DNA of 64,000 nt from NCBI GenBank assembly GCA_036936605.1, contig JAUPFV010000004.1, positions 295,038,009-295,102,008 of the forward strand, given 5' to 3'. A program made the translations under genes and the position numbers. Source of the DNA: Limnanthes douglasii subsp. nivea (lineage: Eukaryota; Streptophyta; Magnoliopsida; Brassicales; Limnanthaceae). Below, piece by piece: positions 12,082 to 20,917 of the stretch; within the stretch, counting starts at the first letter, position 1, and each line of letters opens with the position of its first letter. The notes beneath the pieces are model-generated. The model made no database searches and had not been told where the DNA came from. It saw only the letters and a program-made list of their open reading frames with translations.

Positions 12082-12451
12082 GGCATAACCATAACCTCCA
12101 CATATGCTACCATATCCTAGTGATATAGTCGTAGACTGTCATGTCCCAGACCTTTACCGCCTCCTCTTTTATTCTTCGCGGCATGAACAACAACTTTGTG
12201 AGTGGTTGGACGAAAAGGTACCGTCTCTTGATTTCGCCACGGTTGCGCACAATGACACTTCTAGTTTGTAAACAACCGTAGTTGTAGTACATATGACATA
12301 CGACCCTTTCAAAAAATGCATCACTCATATCTCCACCCAACTCGGCGCGAAAATCCTTCACTGCTACAAGCATATAGTCGTCTTCATTAGGCGTAAACTC
12401 CATTTTTTTTTAGTGTTTGGTGGATGTCATGTTACTTGATAATACTTGCAT

Positions 12452-12550
12452 ATTTATAATGGTAAAACATGTTGGCGGGAGTCTCAGTTGGCGGGAGTTT
12501 CAGTTGGCGGGAGTCGCACTTGGCGGGAGTCTCTTTTGGCGGGAGAGTCA
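12452..12550 (-). promoter_or_regulatory. Promoter of split small gene: TATA and five 16-bp GGCGGGAG repeats
   Basis: A TATAAATA box lies at 12452-12459 on the minus strand, about 50 bases before the ATG. Directly upstream, a 16-bp unit with core TTGGCGGGAG repeats five times with exact spacing at 12471, 12487, 12503, 12519 and 12535. The regular spacing and the place next to the TATA box suggest binding sites. TTTGGCGGGA also fits the degenerate E2F consensus WTTSSCSS. Confidence 0.6.
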
Positions 12551-12564
12551 TTTACTATGTTGCT

Positions 12565-13035
12565 AGTGGTTCCCCGCCGGGTTACACATTTTCTACCGCC
12601 GGGGTGGAAGGAACATTTCCCTTGGAATTGCAATGATTAATTGGTCTAGAACCCCGCCGGGTCAGAATTTTTCACCTGTCGGTTGAAACACTACACTGGC
12701 GGGATTAAAACATCCCCGACGGTTTACATTTTTCATACCGGTGGGGTGAGTGCAAACAAGAGACTTCCAGTTTGTATGGAATGTTGGTCCAGGGCCCCGC
12801 TTGTCCCCAAATGTCATACCTTCGGTTGACTATGTTCCCGGCGGTTGACTAATATCCAACCGCCGCGGTGGAAGATTAGAAACTCATATTTTTCCACTCG
12901 TCATCAACCGACGGCTGACATATTTTAAATCGCCGGGGTTGTGTCCAACCAGGGGGTGGAATTTGTTCAACCGCCGGGGTTGTGTTCAACCGGGGGGTGG
13001 AATTTGTTCCACCGCCGGGTTGGAAGGAATTCCAA
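12565..13035. repeat. MULE-1 palindrome array between small gene and PMD gene
   Basis: A third CCGCCGG array with arms such as ACCCCGCCGGGT, CCGGCGG and AACCGCCGGGG. Near 12960-13020 a roughly 43-bp piece containing CAACCGCCGGGGTTGTGT is tandemly repeated. It is GC-rich against an AT-rich background, and many arms can pair. Confidence 0.75.
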
Positions 13036-13238
13036 ACACTAAAAGTTCAAACTTGCTTAAATGGAAAATGTGTTTTTGTTTTGGTTGAATTCATGGTACA
13101 AGGAGAAACAATACACAAAATGACATTATATCACGCGAACAACGTAGTTAACAACAAATTGAAAACAAGAGTATCGTGATCATCGTACAACAACACAAAA
13201 TGTAAAACAAACACAATCCACAAAATGTAGTTCGCAAA
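13036..13238. other. 3' flank of MULE-1 PMD gene
   Basis: AT-rich sequence with ACAACA and ACAAAATG repeats. It is probably the 3' UTR of the PMD gene on the minus strand. No coding potential was seen. Confidence 0.4.
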
Positions 13239-14537
13239 CTAAAACAACATGCAAATGAAGAATGCGACTACCATAAACAGAAGCCACGGACTAGTGATCT
13301 CCAACACCTTCTTTGCGAACGACATGAGCTCGTCAGGGGAATTGTCCAATGGCCAAACACGATTAATCGTGTTGATCGCATCAACCACGGACCTCTCGGT
13401 AAGAATACAAGGAGTGTTGTTAAACCAATTGTACCTCTTCACGTACTCCTTGTACTGTGGGGATGACGTGTGGCTACTCCCTTCCAAGGGCCTCGAGTAC
13501 CTATCGATAATGTAAAGGTGTTCCCTCCACTTCGCCCAGTGCCTCCCATGCAGCGCATAACGGAGATTGTCTCCTCTTTGCAAACCGGTTCTAGCCAAAA
13601 GGGGGTCCATCGGCTTTTCCTGGATCCAACCAAACTGCCTCATCACTCGGTCCGGGTGATATGCTTCGCTTACTAGCATAAGGCGAATAAGGTTCTAATA
13701 CACCCCTATTGCATGCTCAGGCTACACTTCACGTACATCCTCATAAGGTCGGAATATTACCTACAAAAAAGCAATTACGTATATAATCATATAATTAATA
13801 GTCAAATAATAATATACGTAAACAACAATACTTACTTCTGTCTTTTCTTGCGCCGTGAGGATGTCACGGTCGTAAGGCTTCCCACGAGCTACTAATCCAG
13901 CGATCCTCTTGGGCAACCACGCTAGCATTTTTAGATCAGTCAGGCTATAACCGTTGTTAACCGCCGCCCGGAAGATGGGAAAATGGTCGTAGATCCAATA
14001 TTTCATCAGGGCCGAAAACCCGACCAAGCTCTTCAAGGAGTGCTTCGATCCGCCTCCCAAGCTTTTGTACAACCACACGAGTGCACATGTACCCCATGCA
14101 TACTTACGGAGGTCAGACAAATCCTCGAGGTAGTGGAGAAAATCTAACTGGATGTTCTTCTGGCTCGTGTTTGCGAAGATGGTACACCCAAGGAAGAACA
14201 TGATGTATGCCCTACTAGCTGATTTCTTCATCTCCGTAGTGAGGTCGGAATTGGAATCCCAATACTCCTCCCCGGAGAACGTCGTCTGTAGCCATCGAAG
14301 GACAAAATCACTCCCGCCATGCGCCTCAATATCCTCCCGCACATCATCCGCCGAAACTCCCAACAAATCAGTATAACGTGCATATGTCGCACCTATATCC
14401 TCTGTCCTAAAGGTGTCGATAATTCTCCTCTCGACTGGGAGGCCAGTGATGATATACACATCATCTAGCGTGATGGTCATCTCCCCGAATGCAAACTGGA
14501 AGGTGTTGGTCTCTTGGTGTCACCTCTCTATGAACAC

Positions 14538-14885
14538 TGATGACGCGGCGGAAACAGAAGAAGAAGCAACGATAGATGAAACCCTAATTCAAGGGTAACA
14601 TGATGCAACCCTAATCTAAGGGTAACAAAGAGTAAAAATTTTAGAGATAAAAAAATCTATTATCCCAAAAACTTCAAAATAACTTAAGGCATAAGAGGCT
14701 TTATATAATAGCTTCTCAAAACCCTAAATTAGAATACAAGGAAATAAAATAAATATTTTAAAATAACATAAAATCAAATAAAATCAAATCTTAATATAAT
14801 TAGATTTGATTTAAATACATAAGATATTTGAATAAAATAAAATAAAATAAATAAGGCTTTTGTTTGGACTTTTTGGGCTACATCA
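14538..14885 (-). repeat. TRIM LTR, outer (3' LTR in element sense)
   Basis: 348 bases, TG...CA ends. Very similar to 15410-15757 and 16266-16640. Rich in AAATAAAATAAA and AAACCCTAA tracts. Confidence 0.9.
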
Positions 14886-15409
14886 TCCTCTCCTGGTTGA
14901 CAAGAATTCGTCCTCGAATTCACAGCACCATCACCATCAAGAACCCAAATTATATATTTTATTTTATTCAATCGTCACATTAGGAATTATAATTGTTGAC
15001 CTTATCGGAATAAGATAAATTCTTCTCGGGTGTTCCTTATTCGAAGTCACACTGAAGCCATCCAGTTGAAGGAAAAAATAGTTTCCAAAACCTTTTCATA
15101 GCCTGAAGACAACATCCCCATGTCCAGTTGATGAAAAAAAAATGGTTTTGAAAACCTCTTCATAGCCTGAGACATCATCTCGATAAGCAATTTTTACCTT
15201 GATTCGATGATTGGTAGCCAATTTAAACTCCCTCAGTAACCGCTCAATATGATCGTCATTGAAACGCCTAGTGTGTCTCCCGCATACCAAACGATCTTTG
15301 AGATATTCATGACCATATGTTGTTCTCTCCTTTAGACCTTGAATGAGATGAAATCAAGATTCAGAAACATGCTTGACCCGTAGCAGGAACTGAGGTTCTG
15401 ATACCAAAC

Positions 15410-15757
15410 TGATGACGCAGCGAGAATAAAAGAAGAGGCAACGATAGATGAAACCCTAATTCAAGGGTAACATGATGAAACCCTAATCTAAGGGTAACAA
15501 AGAGTGAAATTTTCAGAGATAAAAAAATCTATTATTCCAAAAACTTCAAAATAACTTAAGGCATAAGAGGCTTTATATAATAGCTTCTCAAAACCCTAAA
15601 TTAGAATACAAGGAAATAAAATAAATATTTTAAAATAACATAAAATCAAATAAAATCAAATCTTAATATAATTAGATTTGATTTAAATACATAAGATATT
15701 TGAATAAAATAAAATAAAATAAATAAGGCTTTTGTTTGGACTTTTTGGGCTACATCA
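15410..15757 (-). repeat. TRIM LTR, shared middle
   Basis: 348 bases, shared by the two tandem TRIM units. It is the product expected after unequal recombination between LTRs. Confidence 0.9.
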
Positions 15758-16265
15758 TCCTGTCCTGGTTGACAAGAATTCGTCCTCGAATTCACAGCAC
15801 CATCACCATCAAGAACCCAAATTATATATTTTATTTTATTCAATCGTCACATTGAGAATTATAATTGTTGACCTTATCGGAATAAGATAAATTCTTCTCG
15901 GGTGTTCCTTATTCGAAGTCACATTGAAGCCATCCAGTTGAAGGAAAAAATAGTTTCCAAAACCTTTTCATAGCCCATGTCCAGTTGATGAAAAAAAATG
16001 GTTTTGAAAACCTCTTCATAGCCTGAGACATCATCTCGATAAGCAATTTTTACCTTGATTCGACGATTGGTAGCCAATTTAAACTCCCTCAGTAACCGCT
16101 CAATATGATCGTCATTGAAACGCCTAGTGTGTCTCCCGCATACCAAACGATCTTTGAGATATTCATGACCATATGTTGTTCTCTCCTTTAGACCTTGAAT
16201 GAGATGAAATCAAGATTCAGAAACATGCTTGACCCGTAGCAGGAACTGAGGCTCTGATACCAAAC

Positions 16266-16640
16266 TGATGACGCAGCGGGAATAAAAGAAGAGGCAACGA
16301 TAGATGAAACCCTAATTCAAGGGTAACATGATGAAACCCTAATTCAAGGGTAACATGATGAAACCCTAATCTAAGGGTAACAAAGAGTGAAATTTTCAGA
16401 GATAAAAAAATCTATTATTCCAAAAACTTCAAAATAACTTAAGGCATAAGAGGCTTTATATAATAGCTTCTCAAAACCCTAAATTAGAATACAAGGAAAT
16501 AAAAAAAATATTTTAAAATAACATAAAATCAAATAAAATCAAATCTTAATATAATTAGATTTGATTTAAATACATAAGATATTTGAATAAAATAAAATAA
16601 AATTAATAAGGCTTTTGTTTGGACTTTTTGGGCTACATCA
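16266..16640 (-). repeat. TRIM LTR, outer (5' LTR in element sense)
   Basis: 375 bases. It is longer than its partners because a 26-bp block around AACCCTAATTCAAGGGTAAC is duplicated within it. Confidence 0.9.
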
Positions 16641-17369
16641 AACACCTCCGCCAACTGTACGTGCGTCTTGAACTTCAGAAGATGGCGCATTGGCGTCACT
16701 TCCAACAAAGCTTTGACACCCAACTGCTTGCTAAGGTCCCACTGACCGAGAAGACCGTACTTCGACTGGACGGTGATACTAGATCGTGCCTGCAAAAAAT
16801 CCAAACACACATATAATTTTAACACAAACAAAACAGTTAAACTAATAACAAAATATAAGTTAATCCAAAATTAAATAACTTACGTCGTCCATGAATGTGT
16901 AGTATGGCTCATGTTGCGCGTAATCCGGGAACAGAAGGATATTGTTTTGCGCTAAAAACAAGTTCCTCCATCATTCCGGATCACTAGGACGTTCGACCGT
17001 ACTCTCTCTTCGAAGTGGTGGCATTGGGACCTTCGTTTCCTCCTCTGTCTCGACCTCGTATATTAGCGCACGTGGAGGAGTCGGTTGTACAGCGGGCTCC
17101 CTTGTGGCATCACGATCCCTTGTGGCATCATATTTTCTATACCGCAAGGATCTTTCGGTGTGGCCCGGGCGCACCTCACGCTCGGGGCGTTCCATTTGTT
17201 CGGGGAGATCGACCGCCGCCCCTCGGCTACCTTGCCTTTCTTTTGGGGAGGGACTTCCTGTTCTCGCCTCGGGATTTTTGGCGCCTTCTCTTTAGCGAGG
17301 CGAGGTGCTTTGTGTCTACGGGAACAAATAGATCAAAATAAGTTAGAATTTCTACAAAATTAACTAAGG

Positions 17370-17612
17370 CCCCCGTCGGTTGAACTATTTTCACCCGGCG
17401 AGGAAATATATTTAATTTCAAAATTCAATTTCGACCCCGTCGGGTGAACAATTTTCAACCGGCGGGGATTTAATATTAATTTAAAATCTAATTTCGACCC
17501 CGCCGGGTCAATCCAGCCACAACTGCGGGGCTTAAGAACATGAACAAATCTAGGTTGGTAACCCCCCGAGTCAACCCGTTTACACCCGACAGGGATGAAG
17601 AACTTTCTGGAC
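17370..17612. repeat. MULE-1 palindrome array at the PMD leader (copy 1)
   Basis: CCCCGTCGGTTGA / TCACCCGGCGAGG-type and related arms upstream of the first recognisable PMD exon. The last 110 bases (about 17500-17612) are also the core of the MITE at 20663-20855. The position matches the palindromes in the PMD leader intron of MULE-2. Confidence 0.75.
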
Positions 17613-17948
17613 CAGATAGGTTTTAAATTTTAAATATAATTTATCTACCATTGTAAATTAATCGTAAATCTCATATAAGATATTAGTGATGCACGAAATA
17701 TATATATATATGGACTGGAGGATATGGTTATTGGTAGATGAGTAAAATTAATTTTTTGAAAGGACTTTTAACCACACCAATTACTCATTAGAAGTAAATG
17801 TGTTAAACCTATTGGTTAGATTGAAAGTTGAAAAGACAAAGGTAGATGGACTTGAATGATTACATGCATTAAATATACGTGTGCCATTAAATTTGTGAAA
17901 GTAAGTATGGTTGCAAAATGGGACTCAGCCTTGGGCATTGTGTTTTGC
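17613..17948. other. Spacer before acidic-protein gene
   Basis: AT-rich, with a short TATATATATATA run near 17700 that is two bases longer in the second copy. No gene seen. Confidence 0.4.
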
Positions 17949-17958
17949 TATAAATAGA
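17949..17958 (+). promoter_or_regulatory. TATA box of acidic-protein gene
   Basis: CTATAAATAG about 95 bases before the ATG at 18053, followed by a CT/CA-rich leader. It is kept in copy 2 at 25511-25520. Confidence 0.65.
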
Positions 17959-18052
17959 GGGTGATATTTGAACCTATTCCTCTCACACTTCCCTGCAAAG
18001 CAAAAAACAACCAGAAACTCTAGCCTAAGTTGAAACCCTACCACCTTCGAAA

Positions 18053-18415
18053 ATGGCACCTTCCTCACCTTTCTCACCACCTAACTCCGGCGACGACGGG
18101 TGGTCGACTGACCACTACGTAGACAACAAGGCGTACAAGCGTACCACAACGTCGGAGTACTCTGATGATGAAGAAGATGACTGGTCCGTTTGGTCTGAGG
18201 ACCAAGAAGATCCTACGGGTCATGGGATTCATGGTCGTTCGACGACAGTTATGAGTCTGAGGATGAAAAACTTCCAAAAAGGAAGAGACGTAGGAGCAGT
18301 TGCAAGTGGGAAAAATAAGAGGATGATGATTCAGAAGAGGCAGACGACGAGAAGTCTGAAGACAAAGAAGACGAGGAAGAGGAGGAGGGATCTGATGAAG
18401 AGGATTCTGACTAGG
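18053..18415 (+). pseudogene. Small acidic protein gene, copy 1 (frameshifted)
   Basis: Starts MAPSSPFSPPNS. The protein is Ser/Asp/Glu-rich and would resemble a small nuclear acidic protein. Compared with copy 2 at 25616, one C is missing at about 18212, which moves the reading frame. No family was recognised. Acidic low-complexity proteins are hard to place, and it may be an accessory gene of MULE-3 or a captured host fragment. Confidence 0.5.
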
Positions 18416-18479
18416 TTTGAACATGTTGATGTAGTTTCATGGAACTTTTGGTTTATATTTTGTTATTTTTAATGTTTGT

Positions 18480-19183
18480 TTATGCTTTTTTTGGACTGTA
18501 ACTTTCACCAACCCTGTGCAGTAGTCTCATTTTTTGACAGGGTTGGTGTATTTGGAAGATCTGTAGCAGCGAATGATTTTATGTTAATGTTAACGTTTGA
18601 CTGTATTTTCCGTTCTCTAGTTTAAACTGGTGGGTTAATTCTGAAATGAGCAACAAGTTAACATATGATATGTTGCAGTTGACTGAAGCAGTTTTAATTG
18701 CAGTTATCTCATAGAATCGCATTGTATGAACACTAACATATCAGAGTTAGGGTAACATTAAAAGACCAGTTTATCTAGACCTAATCTATCAGATGTAAGC
18801 TAACTTATCTATCAACCACTGTTTATGTCATATTTATGTCATCAATATATCTAGCTATTAAATAACGAGATGAATCAGGCAGGGAAGATTTAAAGGACCT
18901 CGTGAACAAATGTAAGAAAGGTATCAGATGGATGTACAGCAAAACATAAAACATAAATTGATGTATCTGTCGGATGTAAAATCCACGATCTATCAATGTT
19001 ACATAGAGTGTCTATCAGAGTATAACAGCGTATATAGCAATGTAGCTCTGAATAGATATCAGAGTCTGAGACAAACAGACATAGTACATGTCAATGTTAA
19101 AAGGGTACAAAAACATAAGTTGAAAGATAAGGAGTGCTTATCTTTGAGATGTAAAATGTTACAAAAAAATCGGTAAAAAATGT
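18480..19183. other. Spacer between acidic gene and MULE-3 transposase
   Basis: A short inverted pair ACCAACCCTGT / ACAGGGTTGGT lies near 18510-18547 and could form a terminator-like hairpin. The rest is AT-rich and non-coding, with scattered TATCAGA and ATGTAA repeats. Confidence 0.45.
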
Positions 19184-20662
19184 CTAGAACAGAGCATCAC
19201 ATGACCTCCTATTATGCCCCGATTTGAAACATCGACCACAACGGGACTGGCTGCTGGTAACTTCACCTCTTGATGGAATACGTTTTTTCCTCGGACGGCC
19301 AGGTCGTCTTTTAACGTTCGGGGGCTTCACCACGGGCTCTCCATCATAGTCTGGAGTACTGGATTCACCAAACTCTGTTATAGCCGGTATGTTAAATGAA
19401 TAGCTGGACCGGTAATTCGCAGTACTGAAAAACGGCTCATCCAACGTCATAGGATCCTCGTTTATAGATGCAATTGCAGCCAATGCATGAGCGCATGGGA
19501 AACATTCTTGCTGCCAAGAGCCGCATGTGCATTTGAAATCAAGTATGTTGACCACCATGACTGGGTCTGACAAAACCTCAAAATAAGCGGCAGAGGACTT
19601 GCGAACTAACCATGTCCGACTGCATTGTACATTCTCTTTGAACATCTTGTCAAACTCGGGGCACAAATGCGTGTTCCAACTCAGGCCCTCTCCTAAACGT
19701 CGAGACATTTAAGTCATCAGAAGAGCTCTAATCCGGTCCACCAATTCAACTATAGGCAGATGGCACAACTTTTTAATCTGGGAATTGAACGATTCAACGG
19801 TGGTTGATGCCATCGCTCCATACCGTTTGCCTTTCACATATGCCTGAGCCCATTTTTCTGGTGGGAGATTTCTTACAAAGTTGCCAATACGCTCACCGCC
19901 TTGGCGTAAAAACTGACCAAAACGTTCATTAAAAAGTTCCACCATCGGGGCATAAGCACAGCTCTTAAACATCACTAGAATATTTTGTTTGTAGACTCTA
20001 TTAGTGTGTTCAAGAGCTTTAGTCAAGTTCTGGATAAGATGGAAGATGCAATAAGCGTGGTAGTCAGTAGGATAAAGAGTTGCGACAGCGCTAATAATAC
20101 CAGCATGGCGGTCTGAAATGAAAGTTATTTGGCGCCCTAACAGATGAGGTTTTAAACTTTCCAAAAACCAAAACCAGTTCTATGAGTCTTCACTACCAAA
20201 TATACCAAAAGCTACGGGGAACAGACCTGAAACGGAAACGATAAAGTTGAAAAACAACACTACATTGACAGGGGTGAACGAACTAAAATCACAATGTATA
20301 TGCAACTTATCTAGTAGACTAAGGGAGCTTGTGTAATTATCAACGTAGCAAATGGTATAATGCATAAATCGCAACGTCACATAACCAAGCTAGCAATCAT
20401 TAATAACTAAAACAGCATGGTATGTAAACTAATTTATCAATCAGTACTAATAAATCGCAATATATGTTAACCTATCTAGCGGACTAAATGTACATTGAAA
20501 GTTGGACTGACCGTTGTTTCCATCTTTTGCCACTGCTGAAAGCAACACGCCACCATGTTTCCCTGTTAGGTGGGTTCCGTCAACGTGCAGTAGAGGGCGA
20601 CAGGAATGGAAACCCTGAAGACACGCACCAAACGCTATAAAACAGCGACGGAAAACATTGTC
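19184..20662 (-). pseudogene. MULE-3 MuDR-type transposase, broken (copy 1)
   Basis: Minus-strand order: catalytic start with RRCFIAFGAC and HVDGTHLTG (about 20660-20515); an intron; a block with D in ISDRHAGI (20164-19709); then SWIM CTCGSW...CFPCAH, an AT-hook-like RPGRPRKKR and a C-terminal zinc knuckle CGRCFKSGHNRRSC (19708-19184). This is a different transposase type from MULE-1 and MULE-2, with no FAR1 finger and no OTU seen. In-frame stops: TAG near 20185 and TAA near 19709. A MITE at 20663-20855 cuts the first block, and no N-terminal domain was found. Confidence 0.85.
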
Positions 20663-20855
20663 GGGTCTGTTCGAAACCCCCCGCCGGGTCAATCCAGCCA
20701 CAACTGGCGGGGCTTAAGAACATGAACAAATCCAGGTTGGTACCCCACCGAGTCAACCCGTTTACACCCGACAGGGATGAAGAACTTTCTGGAAAAAATT
20801 AGATTCCCCGCCGGTGCGAATATGCTCACCCCGGCGGGGGGTTTCGAACAGACCC
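20663..20855. mobile_element. MITE with 26-bp perfect inverted ends (copy 1)
   Basis: The ends start GGGTCTGTTCGAAACCCCCC and match as inverted repeats for 26 bases. The 193-bp element carries about 110 bases also found at 17500-17612 of MULE-1, so it may be a deletion derivative of that family. The flanking 9-mers agree only at 6 of 9 positions, so a target duplication is uncertain. It lies inside MULE-3 coding sequence. Confidence 0.8.
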
Positions 20856-20917
20856 AAAAACGTCATTGGAAACCTGAAACAAAACTCCAAATCCTAACCT
20901 AAAACACCAAATCGGTC

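Larger units (their letters stand above)
9564..12403 (-). pseudogene. Second small SANT/Myb-like gene of MULE-1, split by Gypsy insertion
   Basis: The N-terminal part (12403-12107) starts MEFTP and matches the MULE-2 protein at 44159-44536 at about 58 of 95 positions by eye. Shared blocks include SDAFF, MYY, VRNR and IKRRY. A one-base G deletion near 12117 breaks the frame just before an M-V-A-Y block. The C-terminal end (about 9617-9564) encodes an acidic tail that resembles the MULE-2 tail. Between them lies the Gypsy fragment 9618-12081. The gene was therefore intact in an ancestor, then interrupted and damaged. A TATA box at 12452-12459 and 16-bp boxes at 12471-12550 lie upstream. Confidence 0.8.
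14538..16640 (-). mobile_element. Double TRIM: LTR-internal-LTR-internal-LTR (copy 1)
   Basis: Flanked by a perfect 5-bp target duplication AACAC (14533-14537 and 16641-16645). It has three LTRs and two 0.5-kb interiors with no protein-coding capacity. Read on the minus strand, each LTR runs TGATGTAGCCC to CGTCATCA. It is followed by GTTTGGTATCAGAGCC, a tRNA-iMet primer site, and preceded by the purine tract AGGAGAGGA or AGGACAGGA. This is the anatomy of a terminal-repeat retrotransposon in miniature. It interrupts the PMD exon and must be moved by proteins made elsewhere. Confidence 0.93.
13239..17330 (-). pseudogene. MULE-1 plant mobile domain (PMD) gene, broken (copy 1)
   Basis: Inferred exons, aligned with the intact MULE-2 gene: about 17330-16884, 16799-16646 continuing at 14537-13836 across the TRIM, and 13760-13239. 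Introns have GT-AG ends. Shared PMD blocks are FGEMTITLDDVYIITGLPV, YHPDRVMRQFG and a W-x-x-L-L end. Damage: TGA replaces Trp twice (near 16970 and 14520), two stops fall in the last exon near 13725 and 13695, and the TRIM cuts exon 2. PMD proteins are related to Arabidopsis MAIN/MAIL1, and copies in transposons are known. Their role in transposition is unknown. Confidence 0.8.
4000..17612 (+). mobile_element. MULE-1, old Mutator-like element with a four-gene cassette
   Basis: A broken FAR1/DDE/SWIM/OTU transposase, two small SANT/Myb-like genes and a broken PMD gene lie in the same order as in MULE-2 (40128-49042). Palindromic CCGCCGG arrays are spread among them. Ends are approximate: the left limit is the end of repeat H and the right limit is where similarity to the MITE at 20663-20855 stops. 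No matching terminal inverted repeats or target duplication were found, so at least one end may be lost. Later insertions are the Gypsy fragment at 9618-12081 and the TRIM at 14538-16640. The right part from 13357 on was then duplicated in tandem. Confidence 0.7.
13357..20917. repeat. Tandem segmental duplication, copy 1 (7.56 kb)
   Basis: Repeated directly at 20918-28481. The junctions share the four bases ACAC: before copy 1 the context is AAACACGATT, between copies it is TCACACGATT and after copy 2 it is TCACACCATA. This is microhomology typical of end-joining or template switching. The unit holds the PMD gene, the TRIM, the acidic gene, the MULE-3 transposase and the MITE. Confidence 0.95.

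Noticed and set aside
18928..19176. 82-codon plus-strand frame between acidic gene and MULE-3
   Set aside because: Low-complexity, no domain, and its repeat at 26492 is only due to the segmental duplication.
20654..20864. 9-bp target duplication for the MITE
   Set aside because: The flanking 9-mers agree at only 6 of 9 positions, so it is left as uncertain.
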